A stretch of 64,000 bases of DNA from Nocardia carnea (GCF_029868325.1 NZ_JARWNW010000269.1:1-64000), one strand, 5' to 3'; positions 34,917 to 44,018 are shown, counted from the first letter of the stretch. Notes: generated by a model not told the origin, from the letters alone. Numbers and translations: made by a program.

Positions 34917-36268
34917 CAGGACGTCCCCTCTGACGCACGGTCGGACAGCACGGCAGTGGGCATTCGGTCAGCGAGCAGCACCGTCGGCCGCCGGCGGCGG
35001 ACCGCCAGCGCCGCAACCAGGCTGAGCACCGCACCGAGCATCACGAAGAAGGCCGGCGCGCGCTCGTCGCCCGTTGTTTCGATGAGGAATTGACTGATGT
35101 AAAGGGCAGGCCCGCCCAATAATGCGGCAGCCAAGGCGAACCCGACCGCGAAGATCGTGCCGCGCACCTCGGCGGGCAGGATCTCGATATAGGTCGCCGG
35201 AGCTACCGACGTATACAGCGCCGGCAGAATACCCAGTGCCACCGTCATCAGAATGAGTACCGGCACGCTCTCAGCCGAGGAGAGGCCGGTGAAAAGTGGA
35301 TATACGACCACGATCATCGCGCCGGAAAGCCCCAGGAGCATCGGCCACCGGCCCACCCGATCAGCGATAGGTCCACCGACCGCGACAAGCACGACAGCAA
35401 CTGCGATGCTGATTGCCGTTGCGAGCGTGGCCTGGCTGTGCGTAAAGCCCAGCTCGATGATGTAGGACTGGGCGTAGGTGAAGGCGACGTAATATCCGAT
35501 CTGCTGAAAAGCCGCGACCCCGAAGACCAGTATGATCAAATTCCAGTGTCGGGCAAAGGCTTCCTTCGCAGGTGAGGACGGGACCTCACCGGCCTTCGCC
35601 ATCGCCTGGAACTCCGGCGACTCTTCGAGCCGGGTACGAATGTAGATACCGAACAAGCCCATCGGCAGCGCGAGCAGAAACGGAATTCGCCAGCCCCACG
35701 CGGTCATCGCCTCAGCGGTAAGAACGGTGTTGAGCAGCAGTATCGCCCCCGCGGCCAGCAGCAAGCTGACCACGCTGCCGAGCTGGACGCGACTGGTCAT
35801 CGCGCCGCGCCGGTTCTGCGGGGTGAACTCGGCAGCGTAGACCATGGCAGTGCTGTACTCCCCTCCCGCCGCCAAACCCTGCAACAGGCGCATGAGGACC
35901 AGCAGAACCGGGGCCCAGATCCCGATCGAGTCGACCGTGGGCAGCAACCCGATCATCGTGGTCGCACCCGTGACAAGCGCGAGTGTGCCGAGTAGTGAGG
36001 TGCGCCGCCCGAAACGGTCGGCGATTGTGCCGAACAGCAAGGAACCGAGCGGCCGCACAAGAAAAGCGACGCCGAAGACTGCGAATGTGGACAGCAGCGC
36101 AATGCCGGGCTGGGTGTTCGGGAAGAAGAGCTTCGCCAGGACGACGGCCAGAAACCCGTAGACGGCGTAGTCGTAGGTCTCGATCGTATTGCCTGCGGCG
36201 GCAGCCCACGTGACCCGTCGCATCGTTCGTGCGGATGGTAATGGGGATTCAAAGTACTCCGTGGACAT
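34916..36268 (-). CDS. MFS permease, metabolite:H+ symporter (MHS) type
   Basis: 450 residues, 12 membrane segments. GNTIETYDYAVYGFLAVVLAKLFFP in helix 1, ADRFGRRTSLLG in loop 2-3 and the GEYSTAMVYAAEF stretch are typical of the citrate/proline/shikimate-type symporters. It imports an organic acid with protons. The ATG at 36268 has no strong ribosome site. It is driven by module B at 36427-36471, which links it to the regulon at 4.5-5.6 kb. Confidence 0.88.
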   Translation of the reverse strand: MSTEYFESPLPSARTMRRVTWAAAAGNTIETYDYAVYGFLAVVLAKLFFPNTQPGIALLSTFAVFGVAFLVRPLGSLLFGTIADRFGRRTSLLGTLALVTGATTMIGLLPTVDSIGIWAPVLLVLMRLLQGLAAGGEYSTAMVYAAEFTPQNRRGAMTSRVQLGSVVSLLLAAGAILLLNTVLTAEAMTAWGWRIPFLLALPMGLFGIYIRTRLEESPEFQAMAKAGEVPSSPAKEAFARHWNLIILVFGVAAFQQIGYYVAFTYAQSYIIELGFTHSQATLATAISIAVAVVLVAVGGPIADRVGRWPMLLGLSGAMIVVVYPLFTGLSSAESVPVLILMTVALGILPALYTSVAPATYIEILPAEVRGTIFAVGFALAAALLGGPALYISQFLIETTGDERAPAFFVMLGAVLSLVAALAVRRRRPTVLLADRMPTAVLSDRASEGTS

Positions 36269-36690
36269 CGGTGGCTCCCGAGTTGGCAGTGACGAAAGAC
36301 CCGACCGGCAGCGGCATCCACGGCATTCGACCGGGGACGGCTGACAGATCTACGCGGCGAGACAGCGCGTCCGCCGCGTGCCTCCCTGGGACCACCCCCA
36401 CCGGAGGAGTGATCCAGGTCTCACCGAAGTTACAGACATCACCCTGTCGGGTCAAGCATCACTTTGTCGATTCGAATGCTGAGCGCAACTCCCGAACGCC
36501 ACAGAGCACCAACCCAGAGAAGCCCACACCCGCCTGTATCACTTCTGCAGTAGACAGCCCCCGCGCGGAGGCCACGTCGACGCGTGCCACACAACTCGGC
36601 CGGCAAGACGCCGGGAAGGCGAGGCGGTGGACCATACGGTCGAGGTCGGATCGGGCTGCTCGCCTCGAACGGGCACGGGCCGGTCGCTGC
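36269..36690. other. Intergenic region of 422 bases with a shared promoter module
   Basis: Between the permease start and the TauE/SafE stop. Module B occupies 36427-36471. The remaining parts (36269-36426 leader, 36472-36690) hold no gene I can support and no clear terminator stem. Confidence 0.55.
36427..36471 (-). promoter_or_regulatory. Module B: third copy of the promoter/operator module
   Basis: On the minus strand: TTGACC (36455-36450), 17 bases, TAACTT (36432-36427), with CGACAAAGTGATG just before the -35 box. The plus-strand text GTCAAGCATCACTTTGTCGA (36451-36470) differs from GTCAACCATCACTATGTCGA at 4551-4570 in only two of 20 bases. It should drive the MHS permease, the PrpD-like fragment and the alcohol dehydrogenase. 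Confidence 0.72.
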
Positions 36691-37527
36691 TCAGATCAGC
36701 GGGAGGAGCATTGCCGTCAGCACGACGGCGAGCAGACCGATATAGACCCAGGCATGCACCCGGTCAGGGATGCTCGGAGGGTGCCGACGCAGCACCACGA
36801 TGATCGGGACCGCCCCCGCAAGGAGCAACGCTGCGGCGCCGAGATCGACGATCCCGACCACGAACACCGCACCGTGGATGTCCGCCGCGTGGCGGGCGGC
36901 GAGGAACACGACGGCAGCGGGGATACTGATCGCGAGAGTCAGCGGGTTCGCGAGCGCTACAGCCTGGCCCATCGGGAGACCGTTGCGACGCAGGAGCGGG
37001 ACGGTCATCACACTGCCGCCGACACCGAGGAACGACGCGATCGTGCCGATCGGCGCGCCGAGTGTGGTCGGGATCGCGGGCCGCGAGACATCGTCGTCAG
37101 CGGTGCCGGCAGAGCGAAGGAACCCGGGGCGAACGAGCACGTCGATGATCGTGACCGCAACGTAGACCACGAATCCCCAGGAACTCACTTCTACCGGGAC
37201 CGCCAGTGCGAGCACGGCACCGGAGAGCCCGCCCATGGCGAGCAAGCCCAGGAGCGAGCCCCGGCTACGGAGACGAGCGAGGATCGGGCGGGGTGTGGCT
37301 GCAGTGGCGACCGCCGCGTTGACAACCATGACGATCGCCGACGTTGCCACCGCCACCGTGCCCGCGGCGGAGCCGATAGCCGCATCGGCCCAGACGATCA
37401 CGGGGACGGTGACGAACCCGCCACCGAAGCCGAACAGCACCGTGGTCAGGCCGGTGAGCGCGCCGATAAGGACAAGCACAAGAATTGTCACTGAACCCAT
37501 CCCAGCGAACAGTTGCGTCACCCGCAT
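36691..37527 (-). CDS. TauE/SafE-family membrane permease
   Basis: 278 residues from ATG 37527; ATG 37500 (MGSVTIL) is an alternative start. About eight hydrophobic segments arranged as two repeats, each with the Gly-rich signature: TTVLFGFGGGFVTVPVIV near the start and GTIASFLGVGGSVMTVPLL after the centre. Family members export sulfite, sulfoacetate or related anions. It is divergent from an AraC regulator 48 bases away, the likely controller. A second, distinct member with a DUF1634 partner is at 61956. Confidence 0.85.
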   Translation of the reverse strand: MRVTQLFAGMGSVTILVLVLIGALTGLTTVLFGFGGGFVTVPVIVWADAAIGSAAGTVAVATSAIVMVVNAAVATAATPRPILARLRSRGSLLGLLAMGGLSGAVLALAVPVEVSSWGFVVYVAVTIIDVLVRPGFLRSAGTADDDVSRPAIPTTLGAPIGTIASFLGVGGSVMTVPLLRRNGLPMGQAVALANPLTLAISIPAAVVFLAARHAADIHGAVFVVGIVDLGAAALLLAGAVPIIVVLRRHPPSIPDRVHAWVYIGLLAVVLTAMLLPLI

Positions 37528-37575
37528 TCGAGTGCCGGGCCCATAGCATCGAGTTTCGGCCATTAGCCTGAATCC

Positions 37576-38334
37576 GTGCGGAACATGACGCTCGCGGAGG
37601 TCGATGCACTGCCGGTGGCCGTGTTGCCGATCGCCACTGTGTATCCACCGGGCCACTTGCTGGTCTGGCATGAGCACCGTCGTGCGCAGTTCCTCTACGC
37701 AGCGACGGGAACGATGCTGGTCGAGACCGACCACGGCGCATGGACCGTTCCCGGCGAGCGAGCGGTGCTGATCCCGCCGGGCACGCGGCATCAGGTGCGG
37801 ATGCTCGACGTGGAGACGAACAGCCTCTACATCGCCCCCGCAGCCGTTCCGTGGTGGCCGGACGAATGCCGGGTCGTCGAGGTCGGGTCCCTTCTGCGGG
37901 AACTGTTACTGGCCGCGGCCGACATCGACCCCCGCGGCGGACTGGGCGACCGTGACGGGGTGCTGCTGGAGATGATCCTGCATGAGCTGTCCCGGCTCGC
38001 AGAAGTACCCCTGCACATCCCGCTCCCGCAAGCGGCGCCCTTTGCCCAGTTGTGCCGACGCTACCTCGCCGGCCCTGGCCTCGCTGTCGGCAACGCTGAA
38101 TGGGCACGCGATGCCGGGATGAGCGAACGGACCTTCACGCGCCGGTTTCGTGAAGAGAGCGGAATGAGTCCCGCCGCATGGCGCGCCCGCGCCCGGCTCC
38201 TCGCCGCCGTACCGCTCCTGCGCCACCAGAGCGTCACCGAGGTCGCCGGACAGCTCGGCTATGCCACACCGGCCGCGTTCTCCTACGCCTTCACCCGCGC
38301 CTTTCATACGGCACCGTCGCGGTTTCACGCATAA
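37576..38334 (+). CDS. AraC-family regulator with cupin domain
   Basis: 252 residues, GTG start. Cupin part at about 20-110 (GHLLVWHEHRRAQFLYAATG, PPGTRHQVRML) and the double helix-turn-helix at about 155-252 (DAGMSERTFTRRFREESG, then VAGQLGYATPAAFSYAFTRAF). Such regulators usually control the neighbouring gene, here the TauE/SafE permease on the other strand, with the cupin sensing its ligand. No operator is obvious in the 48-base gap. Confidence 0.88.
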   Translation: MRNMTLAEVDALPVAVLPIATVYPPGHLLVWHEHRRAQFLYAATGTMLVETDHGAWTVPGERAVLIPPGTRHQVRMLDVETNSLYIAPAAVPWWPDECRVVEVGSLLRELLLAAADIDPRGGLGDRDGVLLEMILHELSRLAEVPLHIPLPQAAPFAQLCRRYLAGPGLAVGNAEWARDAGMSERTFTRRFREESGMSPAAWRARARLLAAVPLLRHQSVTEVAGQLGYATPAAFSYAFTRAFHTAPSRFHA

Positions 38335-38535
38335 GCGCCGCGGGATTTCGCTGCCCGCCGATCATGGTGGGCGTCTCGGGAAAGTGCGGAGATGGCCAGA
38401 GGACGCGCCCCGGCTGAGAAGGACAGCAAGGATAGGTGGCATCGATCTGGGTGGCGGCGGTCAGCCGGCCTCGCCTCCTCGAAGCGCAGGCGTTCCGCAA
38501 TCCGGTGCTCATAGAATTGGCGAGAAGCGGTCGTA

Positions 38536-39285
38536 CTATGCGTGGTAGCCGTCGGTTCCAGCGCGGGACATCACGATATTCGGTACCACCGCGCGGGCGG
38601 ACAGCCGCAGCAGCGCGTCGACCATCTCGACGACGTCGCTGACGGCCAGCATCCGTTCGGGTGGGATGCGGTCGTGAATCCATGCGCTCATCTCGGTGTC
38701 CACGTAGCCGGGTGCGATGGTGGTGGCCGTGACACCGTTGGGTGATTCCTCGGCGTTCAGGGTCGCGATGAGCGAGATGAGCGCCGCCTTCGCCGCACCG
38801 TAAATCGCCAATCCGGACTCGGCGTACACCCCGGCCATCGACGCGAGTGCGATCACCCTTGCGCCGTGTTCGCGGTCCGTCGCCGCACCGGCCCGCAGCA
38901 TCGGCAGCGCACCTTGGATGAGCTGCACCGGGGCGCGCAGGTTCACGGAGAGGGTTTTGTCGAAGCGGCGCATCGAGGCATCGGCGAGTGGGCCTGCGGT
39001 ACCGACTCCGGCGTTGAGGATGAGCGCGGACATGGCGTCGAAGCGCTGCGCATGTGCGGCCAACACCCGTTCGATCCCGGAACTGTCGGCCATATCCGCC
39101 GCGACCGTCACGATATCGGCGGCGCCGGCCGCGCGCAGCTCGATACCGACCGCGTCGAGGCGTTCGGAATCGCGTGCGGTGAGGGTCAGCGCGTAGCCCT
39201 GCCGAGCCAGCAGTGTCGCTGTACCGAGGCCGATTCCGCGGGTCGCGCCGGTGATGAGTGCGGTTTTCGGGGTGCCGCCGGTCAT
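38536..39285 (-). CDS. Short-chain dehydrogenase/reductase
   Basis: 249 residues; the ATG overlaps the stop of the kinase-like gene (ATGA), so the longer upstream frame is a shadow. GATRGIGLGTATLLARQG is the cofactor motif, NAGVG follows, and the catalytic YGAAK sits in LAIYGAAKAALISL after ALASMAG. NAD(P)-dependent alcohol/ketone interconversion, probably on a CoA ester or fatty chain given the neighbours. Confidence 0.88.
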   Translation of the reverse strand: MTGGTPKTALITGATRGIGLGTATLLARQGYALTLTARDSERLDAVGIELRAAGAADIVTVAADMADSSGIERVLAAHAQRFDAMSALILNAGVGTAGPLADASMRRFDKTLSVNLRAPVQLIQGALPMLRAGAATDREHGARVIALASMAGVYAESGLAIYGAAKAALISLIATLNAEESPNGVTATTIAPGYVDTEMSAWIHDRIPPERMLAVSDVVEMVDALLRLSARAVVPNIVMSRAGTDGYHA

Positions 39286-40304
39286 TTCCCGCCTCCTTTC
39301 AGTGCGCGCAATCCGGCCGCCATGAACTCCGGGGTGGCTTCGGCCGCTCGTCCGGCGGCCGAACCCGCGGCGGAACCGTGTCGTGCCCGGTGGGTGATCC
39401 CTTCGCCGATCACGCCGAGCTTGAAATTGGCGAGGGCGAGGTAGAAGCCCCAATGGCCGAGGTCGCGACCCGAGGCGGTGGCGTAGGCCTGGGCGAGCAC
39501 GTCGGGTGCGGGCATCCGGTCGCTGGTCCAGGCGGCCCGGGAGCCGAGGACCAGGTCGAAGATCGGCGTCCGGTACACACACATCAGCGCGGCATCGGTG
39601 AGCGGATCCCCGAGAGTGGACAGTTCCCAGTCGACCACGGCGCGGACTCGGCCGGGGTCGGCCGCGTCGAGGATGGTGTTGTCGATGCGATAGTCGCCGT
39701 GCACGATCGACGCCGCCGATTCCGATGGCACCGCCTCCACCAGCGCCGCGTGCAGGGCCGCGACATCGGCGAGATCGCGGGTCTTGACCCGTTCCCATTG
39801 AGCGGCCCAGAGGTTGACCTGGCGGGTGAGGAATCCGGCCGGGCGACCGAACTTCTCCAAGCCCACCGCCGCGGGATCCACCGCGTGCAACTCGGCGAGC
39901 ACTCGCACCAGCTCGGTGACACCGGCCCCGACCTGCTCGTCGCTGAGCGCCGCGAGATCGTCCTGATCACGGATCACGGCCCCGTCGACGAATTCGACGA
40001 TCGTCATCGGCGCCCCGAGCACGGTGCCTTCCGCATCGAATGCGATCGTTCTCGCCACGGGCACCGCGGATTGCTGGAGCGCGTCGGTCACCGTGTATTC
40101 GCGTGCCATATCGTGGGCCGACGGGGTGAGCCCGGACACCGGCGGGCGGCGCACCACCCACCGCGAGACGTCGTCGGCCGCGCGGAAGGTCAGATTCGAG
40201 CGGCCACCGCTGATCAGTTCCACGTGCAGTTCACCGCGCACCTCGATACCCTGCTCACGCAGGAACCGCTCGAGCGCGGCGACATCCATACCGGGCAGGT
40301 TCAT
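39282..40304 (-). CDS. Phosphotransferase-family protein (ACAD10/FadE36-like kinase)
   Basis: 340 residues from the ATG of MNLPGMDVAAL; it overlaps the dehydrogenase stop by the ATGA pattern. Kinase-like fold: GGRSNLTFRA as nucleotide loop, VHGDYRIDNTIL (Brenner HGD motif) and VVDWELSTLGDPL (metal Asp). Relatives are fused to, or encoded beside, ACAD10/11-type acyl-CoA dehydrogenases and phosphorylate 4-hydroxy acyl-CoA so that it can be dehydrated; here the dehydrogenase is the next gene. Antibiotic phosphorylation is unlikely in this context. Confidence 0.88.
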   Translation of the reverse strand: MNLPGMDVAALERFLREQGIEVRGELHVELISGGRSNLTFRAADDVSRWVVRRPPVSGLTPSAHDMAREYTVTDALQQSAVPVARTIAFDAEGTVLGAPMTIVEFVDGAVIRDQDDLAALSDEQVGAGVTELVRVLAELHAVDPAAVGLEKFGRPAGFLTRQVNLWAAQWERVKTRDLADVAALHAALVEAVPSESAASIVHGDYRIDNTILDAADPGRVRAVVDWELSTLGDPLTDAALMCVYRTPIFDLVLGSRAAWTSDRMPAPDVLAQAYATASGRDLGHWGFYLALANFKLGVIGEGITHRARHGSAAGSAAGRAAEATPEFMAAGLRALKGGGK

Positions 40305-41521
40305 TCGCTGTCCCGCAGTGCGCGTTTGGCGGCGCCGACCGTGCGTTTGGCGATCGCCCACCGGTGCACCTCCGAGGGCCCGTCGTAGATGCGGAACGGG
40401 CGCACCTCGCGCGAGAGCCGCGCCAGCGGCAGGTCACCGGAAACCCCGAGACCCCCGCACATCTGCATACTGCGGTCGACGATCCGGAAGATCGCCTCGG
40501 CGGCAAAGGTCTTCGCGATCGAGGTGGCATCAGCGGCGGGTTCGCCGCTATCGAGTTCCCAGCAGGCGCGGGTCAGCAGCGCGCGGGTGGCGGCGATATC
40601 TATCTCGTTATCGGCGACCATCTTCTGAATCATGCCGAGATCCCCGAGTTTCGAACCGAATCCCTCGCGCCTGGCCACCTGGGCCACCGCCACATCATGG
40701 CCCCGGCGGGCGGCACCGAGCCACCGCATCACATGCGTCATCCGCGCCGGGCCCAGGCGCACCTGCGCATATTCGAAACCGCGGTCGACCTCGCCCAGGA
40801 CCGCATCGTCCGGAACCAGCAGATCTTCGAAGAACACCTCGCAATGGCCGCCGACCATCGACCGGTCGAGAGTGTCGAGATGACGCCCCACCCGGATGCC
40901 CGGGGTATCGGCCGGGGCCAAGAACATCGTCGCACCGCCCCGCTCCCCCGGCTCGCCGGAAGTGCGCGCCATGATGATGAAGAAACCCGCACCGTCCGCG
41001 CCGGTGATGAACCACTTGGTGCCGTTGATCCGCCAACCGCCCTCGGCCCGGACCGCACGAGTGGCCAGCGCGGAAGGATCCGACCCGGCGCCGGGTGCCG
41101 GCTCGGTCATCGCGAACGCCGACCGCACCTCGCCGTGCGCGAGCGGCGCGAGATACTGCTGTTTCTGCTCCGGGTTCGCGATATGCGCGAGCATATGCAC
41201 ATTGCCCTCGTCCGGCGCGGCGATATTCAGCGCTGTCGGCCCGAACAGGGAGTACCCCGCCTCCTCGAAGACCGGCGCCCGATCCGACATCCCCAGGCCG
41301 TGCCCGCCGTACTCGACCGGCGCGTGTGGCGCGAACACTCCCGCGTCCCGGGCCGCCCGCTGCAACTCCACCCGGAACTCGTCACCACCGGCCGCGGCGA
41401 TATCACCGTCGTGCGCGTCCTCGAGCGGAACGACGTGTTCGCGGATGAAGCTACGGGTCCGATCGACGAGCGCTTGCACTTCGCCGGGAAGGGACAGATC
41501 AATCGCCACAGGCTCCTCCAT
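40301..41521 (-). CDS. ACAD10/11-like acyl-CoA dehydrogenase
   Basis: 406 residues. FAMTEPAPGAGSDPSALATRA in the FAD loop, DRSMQMCGGLGVSGDLPLAR and RIYDGPSEVHRWAIAKR at the end; the last motif is the ACAD10/11 form (DGP.EVH) rather than the EGT..IQ form of the enzyme at 12864. First gene of a tightly overlapping three-gene unit with the phosphotransferase and the SDR, expected for 4-hydroxy acid breakdown. Divergent from the XRE-TetR regulator, 115 bases away. Confidence 0.9.
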   Translation of the reverse strand: MEEPVAIDLSLPGEVQALVDRTRSFIREHVVPLEDAHDGDIAAAGGDEFRVELQRAARDAGVFAPHAPVEYGGHGLGMSDRAPVFEEAGYSLFGPTALNIAAPDEGNVHMLAHIANPEQKQQYLAPLAHGEVRSAFAMTEPAPGAGSDPSALATRAVRAEGGWRINGTKWFITGADGAGFFIIMARTSGEPGERGGATMFLAPADTPGIRVGRHLDTLDRSMVGGHCEVFFEDLLVPDDAVLGEVDRGFEYAQVRLGPARMTHVMRWLGAARRGHDVAVAQVARREGFGSKLGDLGMIQKMVADNEIDIAATRALLTRACWELDSGEPAADATSIAKTFAAEAIFRIVDRSMQMCGGLGVSGDLPLARLSREVRPFRIYDGPSEVHRWAIAKRTVGAAKRALRDSE

Positions 41522-41528
41522 CTCGTTT

Positions 41529-41571
41529 GCCGAACGATCGCTCGGCCACCACCATGCCAGCAGAGTGGCAT
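41529..41571. promoter_or_regulatory. Two palindromes between the acyl-CoA dehydrogenase and its divergent regulator
   Basis: GCCGA-N8-TCGGC (41529-41546) and ATGCCA-GCAGAG-TGGCAT (41554-41571), the second a perfect 6-6-6 inverted repeat. Both lie between the divergent starts and do not resemble the GTTCAG-N5-CTGAAC site at 41617. They are candidates for one of the two DNA-binding domains of the fused regulator. Confidence 0.55.
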
Positions 41572-41616
41572 GCCTCGATTGGCGCTGTCAATTACCGGTC
41601 AGACCATAAGCCGACT

Positions 41617-41633
41617 GTTCAGATAAGCTGAAC
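41617..41633. promoter_or_regulatory. GTTCAG-N5-CTGAAC operator at the start of the XRE-TetR gene
   Basis: GTTCAG (41617-41622), ATAAG, CTGAAC (41628-41633) is a perfect palindrome ending 3 bases before the ATG of the regulator gene. A protein bound here would block initiation or, for a leaderless transcript, RNA polymerase escape: a classic autoregulation position. Confidence 0.6.
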
Positions 41634-41636
41634 TCC

Positions 41637-42557
41637 ATGCATGACCCGAATGAGGATCGGCACAGCGCGGGAGCGAGAGTGCGGCAGGCCAGGATCGCGG
41701 CCGGCCTCTCGCTGCGGGCGGCCGCACAGCGGCTGGAGATCAGCCCCGCCACCCTCAGTGCCGTGGAGAACGACAAGACCGGCATATCCATCCCGCGACT
41801 GCGCGCACTGGCGGCCGTTCTCGGCACCACCGTGGCCTGGCTGGTCAGCGAACAGGAATCGCCCGCTCCCGATGGCACTCCCCGGCCGAGCGGCCGGCGC
41901 GAAACCATGACCGAACCGGACGCCGAGCCGGACAACGACTGGCGGAAGTTCCCGCCCCTGGATATCGACCCGGTACTCGCCGCCGCTATCTCCTCGTTCG
42001 TCGAAACCGGCTACCACGGTGCCACCATGCGTTCGATCGCACGCCGCGCCGGCATGAGCGTGCCCGGCGTCTACCACCACTACCGCGACAAACAACAACT
42101 GCTGGTCCGCGCACTCGACCTGACCATGGACGAATTGCACTGGCGGGTGCGCGCGGCACGACGCGAGGCGGACACCGGACGAGCCCGCGTATCCCACGTC
42201 GTCGAAGCGCTCGCCCTGTACCACACCCACCGCCGCGAACTCGCCTTCATCGGAGCCAGCGAGATGCGCAGCTTGACCCAGGACAATCGGCAGCGGATCA
42301 CCCACTCCCGCAACGAACTCCAGTACATCCTCGACGAGGACATCGACACCGCCCTGAACGAGGAGAACCTGACCACCACCCGAGCCCGGGTGGCGGGCCG
42401 TGCCATCACGACAATGTGCACGTCACTACCCCAATGGTTCCGGCTCGAAGGGCCCGCAACACCCGAACAGATCGCTGCCGAGTACGCCGGATTCGCCTTG
42501 GACCTACTCGGGATCCGGGTGCATGGAGCCACCCCATCTCGCGGACCGACGCCGTGA
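41637..42557 (+). CDS. Fused XRE-TetR transcriptional regulator
   Basis: 306 residues. An XRE/Cro-type helix-turn-helix covers residues 12-70 (VRQARIAAGLSLRAAAQRL, ISPATLSAVEN, ending GTTVAWLVS). A polar linker (71-108) leads to a complete TetR helix-turn-helix at 112-156 (FVETGYHGATMRSIARRAGM, VPGVYHHYRDKQQLL) and a full ligand-binding half to the end. So two different DNA-binding domains are in one chain. Divergent from the ACAD/kinase/SDR unit, which it probably regulates. No stop or frameshift separates the parts; the frame is continuous. Confidence 0.88.
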   Translation: MHDPNEDRHSAGARVRQARIAAGLSLRAAAQRLEISPATLSAVENDKTGISIPRLRALAAVLGTTVAWLVSEQESPAPDGTPRPSGRRETMTEPDAEPDNDWRKFPPLDIDPVLAAAISSFVETGYHGATMRSIARRAGMSVPGVYHHYRDKQQLLVRALDLTMDELHWRVRAARREADTGRARVSHVVEALALYHTHRRELAFIGASEMRSLTQDNRQRITHSRNELQYILDEDIDTALNEENLTTTRARVAGRAITTMCTSLPQWFRLEGPATPEQIAAEYAGFALDLLGIRVHGATPSRGPTP

Positions 42558-42590
42558 CAACTTCTTCCCGGATCCGGCGCAGTCCGTGAT

Positions 42591-42615
42591 CCTGCTGCGC
42601 GAAAGGCGGAGCAGG
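42591..42615. terminator. Stem-loop terminator between convergent genes
   Basis: CCTGCTGCGC (42591-42600), loop GAAAG, GCGGAGCAGG (42606-42615); ten pairs with one mismatch. No T tract, as is common in high-GC actinomycetes. It lies between the XRE-TetR stop and the permease stop. Confidence 0.55.
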
Positions 42616-42638
42616 GGAAGCCGGACCACGAGCCCGGA

Positions 42639-44012
42639 TCACACCTTGGACGAGGAAATGCGGGCGGTGAGATCCCTTCCACGACTCTCGGAGAGCCGCG
42701 AGAGGGCGAGGAGGGTGATGGCCGCTCCGACGATGATGAGAATACTCAGCGGCCGGCTCGAACCGTCACTGGCGGCTACCAGCGAGGTGGCGATGAGCGG
42801 GGTGAAGCCGGCGCCGATGAGGCTGGCGAGCTGGTATCCCATGGACACCCCCGTGTAGCGGACGCCGGTTCCGAACATCTCCGACAACATGGGTGCGAGC
42901 GGCGCGTACATCGCGGCCTGGAGCACCTGGGCGAATGCCAGGCCGGCGGTCAACAAAATGAGTGACCCGGTGTCGACCATCGCGTAGAGCGGGAAGGCGA
43001 ACGCGATGGCCCCGACTGCACCGAGCAGGCTCACCGGGCGCCTGCCGAGCCGGTCGGACAGCGCCGAGAACAGCGGGATGAAGAGCAGCGGTACCAGTCC
43101 GGAAGTCAGCATCAGCGTGCGGACTACATCGGATGATTCGTAACCGATGCCCTTCGTGTAGGCCAGGATCTGCGAACTGACCAGCGCCGTGAGCGCGAAC
43201 GGTCCGATGCCGACAGCGCAGGCCAGGATGAGCGAGCGTGGTCGCCGCAGCACCTCGAGCGCCGGGATCCTCTTCTTCGTCTCGAGCGGCGCGTGTTCGC
43301 TCGCCTCCCGGAACACGGGGCTCTCCACCACGCTCAGACGCACGTACAGGCCGACGGCGAGCAGCAACGCGCTGAGCAGGAAGGGCACCCGCCAGCCCCA
43401 GGAGTAGAAACTGTCGTCGGGAAGTGTTGTCACCAGCGCCACTACGGCCGTCGAGGACAGTGCCCCCAGTGGCGAGCCCATCTGCATGATGCCTGCCCAC
43501 GTGCCCCGCCGGTGCGACTCGGCACTTTCGATGACCATCAGGGCAGCCCCGCCCCATTCACCGCCGACCGCGACGCCCTGAACTACACGCAGCGTCACGA
43601 GCAGGATCGGGGCGAGCACCCCGATCCGGTCGTAGGTGGGCAGAACTCCGATGAGGAAGCTGGCTGTGCCCATGAGCGTCATCGAGACGATCAACGTCGA
43701 CTTCCGGCCCAGTTTGTCACCGAAGTGGCCGAAGAGAATACCGCCCACCGGGCGGGCGACGTACCCCGCGGCCAGGGTACCGAAGGCTGCGATCGTCGAC
43801 ACTGCCCCGCTCGAGCTGGGGAAGTACAGCGTGCCGAAGACGAGAGCCGCCATCGTGCCGTACAGCAGGAAGTCGTAGTACTCGATGACCGTGCCGAGCA
43901 GACTCGACAGCGCTACCCGGCGCAGCTGTCTGCGTTTTTCCGCAGCCTCGTCCGACGAACCGACTCGGCTGGGCCTGGCCGGGGAACTCGCGGTGTATTC
44001 GCTTTTCTTCAT
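42639..44012 (-). CDS. MFS permease, metabolite:H+ symporter (MHS) type
   Basis: 457 residues with a polar N-tail (to about 30) and 12 membrane segments. GTVIEYYDFLLYGTMAALVFG in helix 1, GDKLGRKSTLIVSM in loop 2-3 and GGEWGGAALMVIESA are typical MHS signatures. It is distinct from the permease at 34916. The gene lies 6 bases after the monooxygenase stop, so they form one unit, and it probably imports the substrate of that enzyme. Confidence 0.88.
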   Translation of the reverse strand: MKKSEYTASSPARPSRVGSSDEAAEKRRQLRRVALSSLLGTVIEYYDFLLYGTMAALVFGTLYFPSSSGAVSTIAAFGTLAAGYVARPVGGILFGHFGDKLGRKSTLIVSMTLMGTASFLIGVLPTYDRIGVLAPILLVTLRVVQGVAVGGEWGGAALMVIESAESHRRGTWAGIMQMGSPLGALSSTAVVALVTTLPDDSFYSWGWRVPFLLSALLLAVGLYVRLSVVESPVFREASEHAPLETKKRIPALEVLRRPRSLILACAVGIGPFALTALVSSQILAYTKGIGYESSDVVRTLMLTSGLVPLLFIPLFSALSDRLGRRPVSLLGAVGAIAFAFPLYAMVDTGSLILLTAGLAFAQVLQAAMYAPLAPMLSEMFGTGVRYTGVSMGYQLASLIGAGFTPLIATSLVAASDGSSRPLSILIIVGAAITLLALSRLSESRGRDLTARISSSKV

Positions 44013-44018
44013 CTGAAC

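Noticed and set aside
39286..39798. N-terminal extension of the SDR at 38536
   Set aside because: Arg/Gly-rich shadow of the phosphotransferase gene; the SDR starts by ATGA overlap at 39285.
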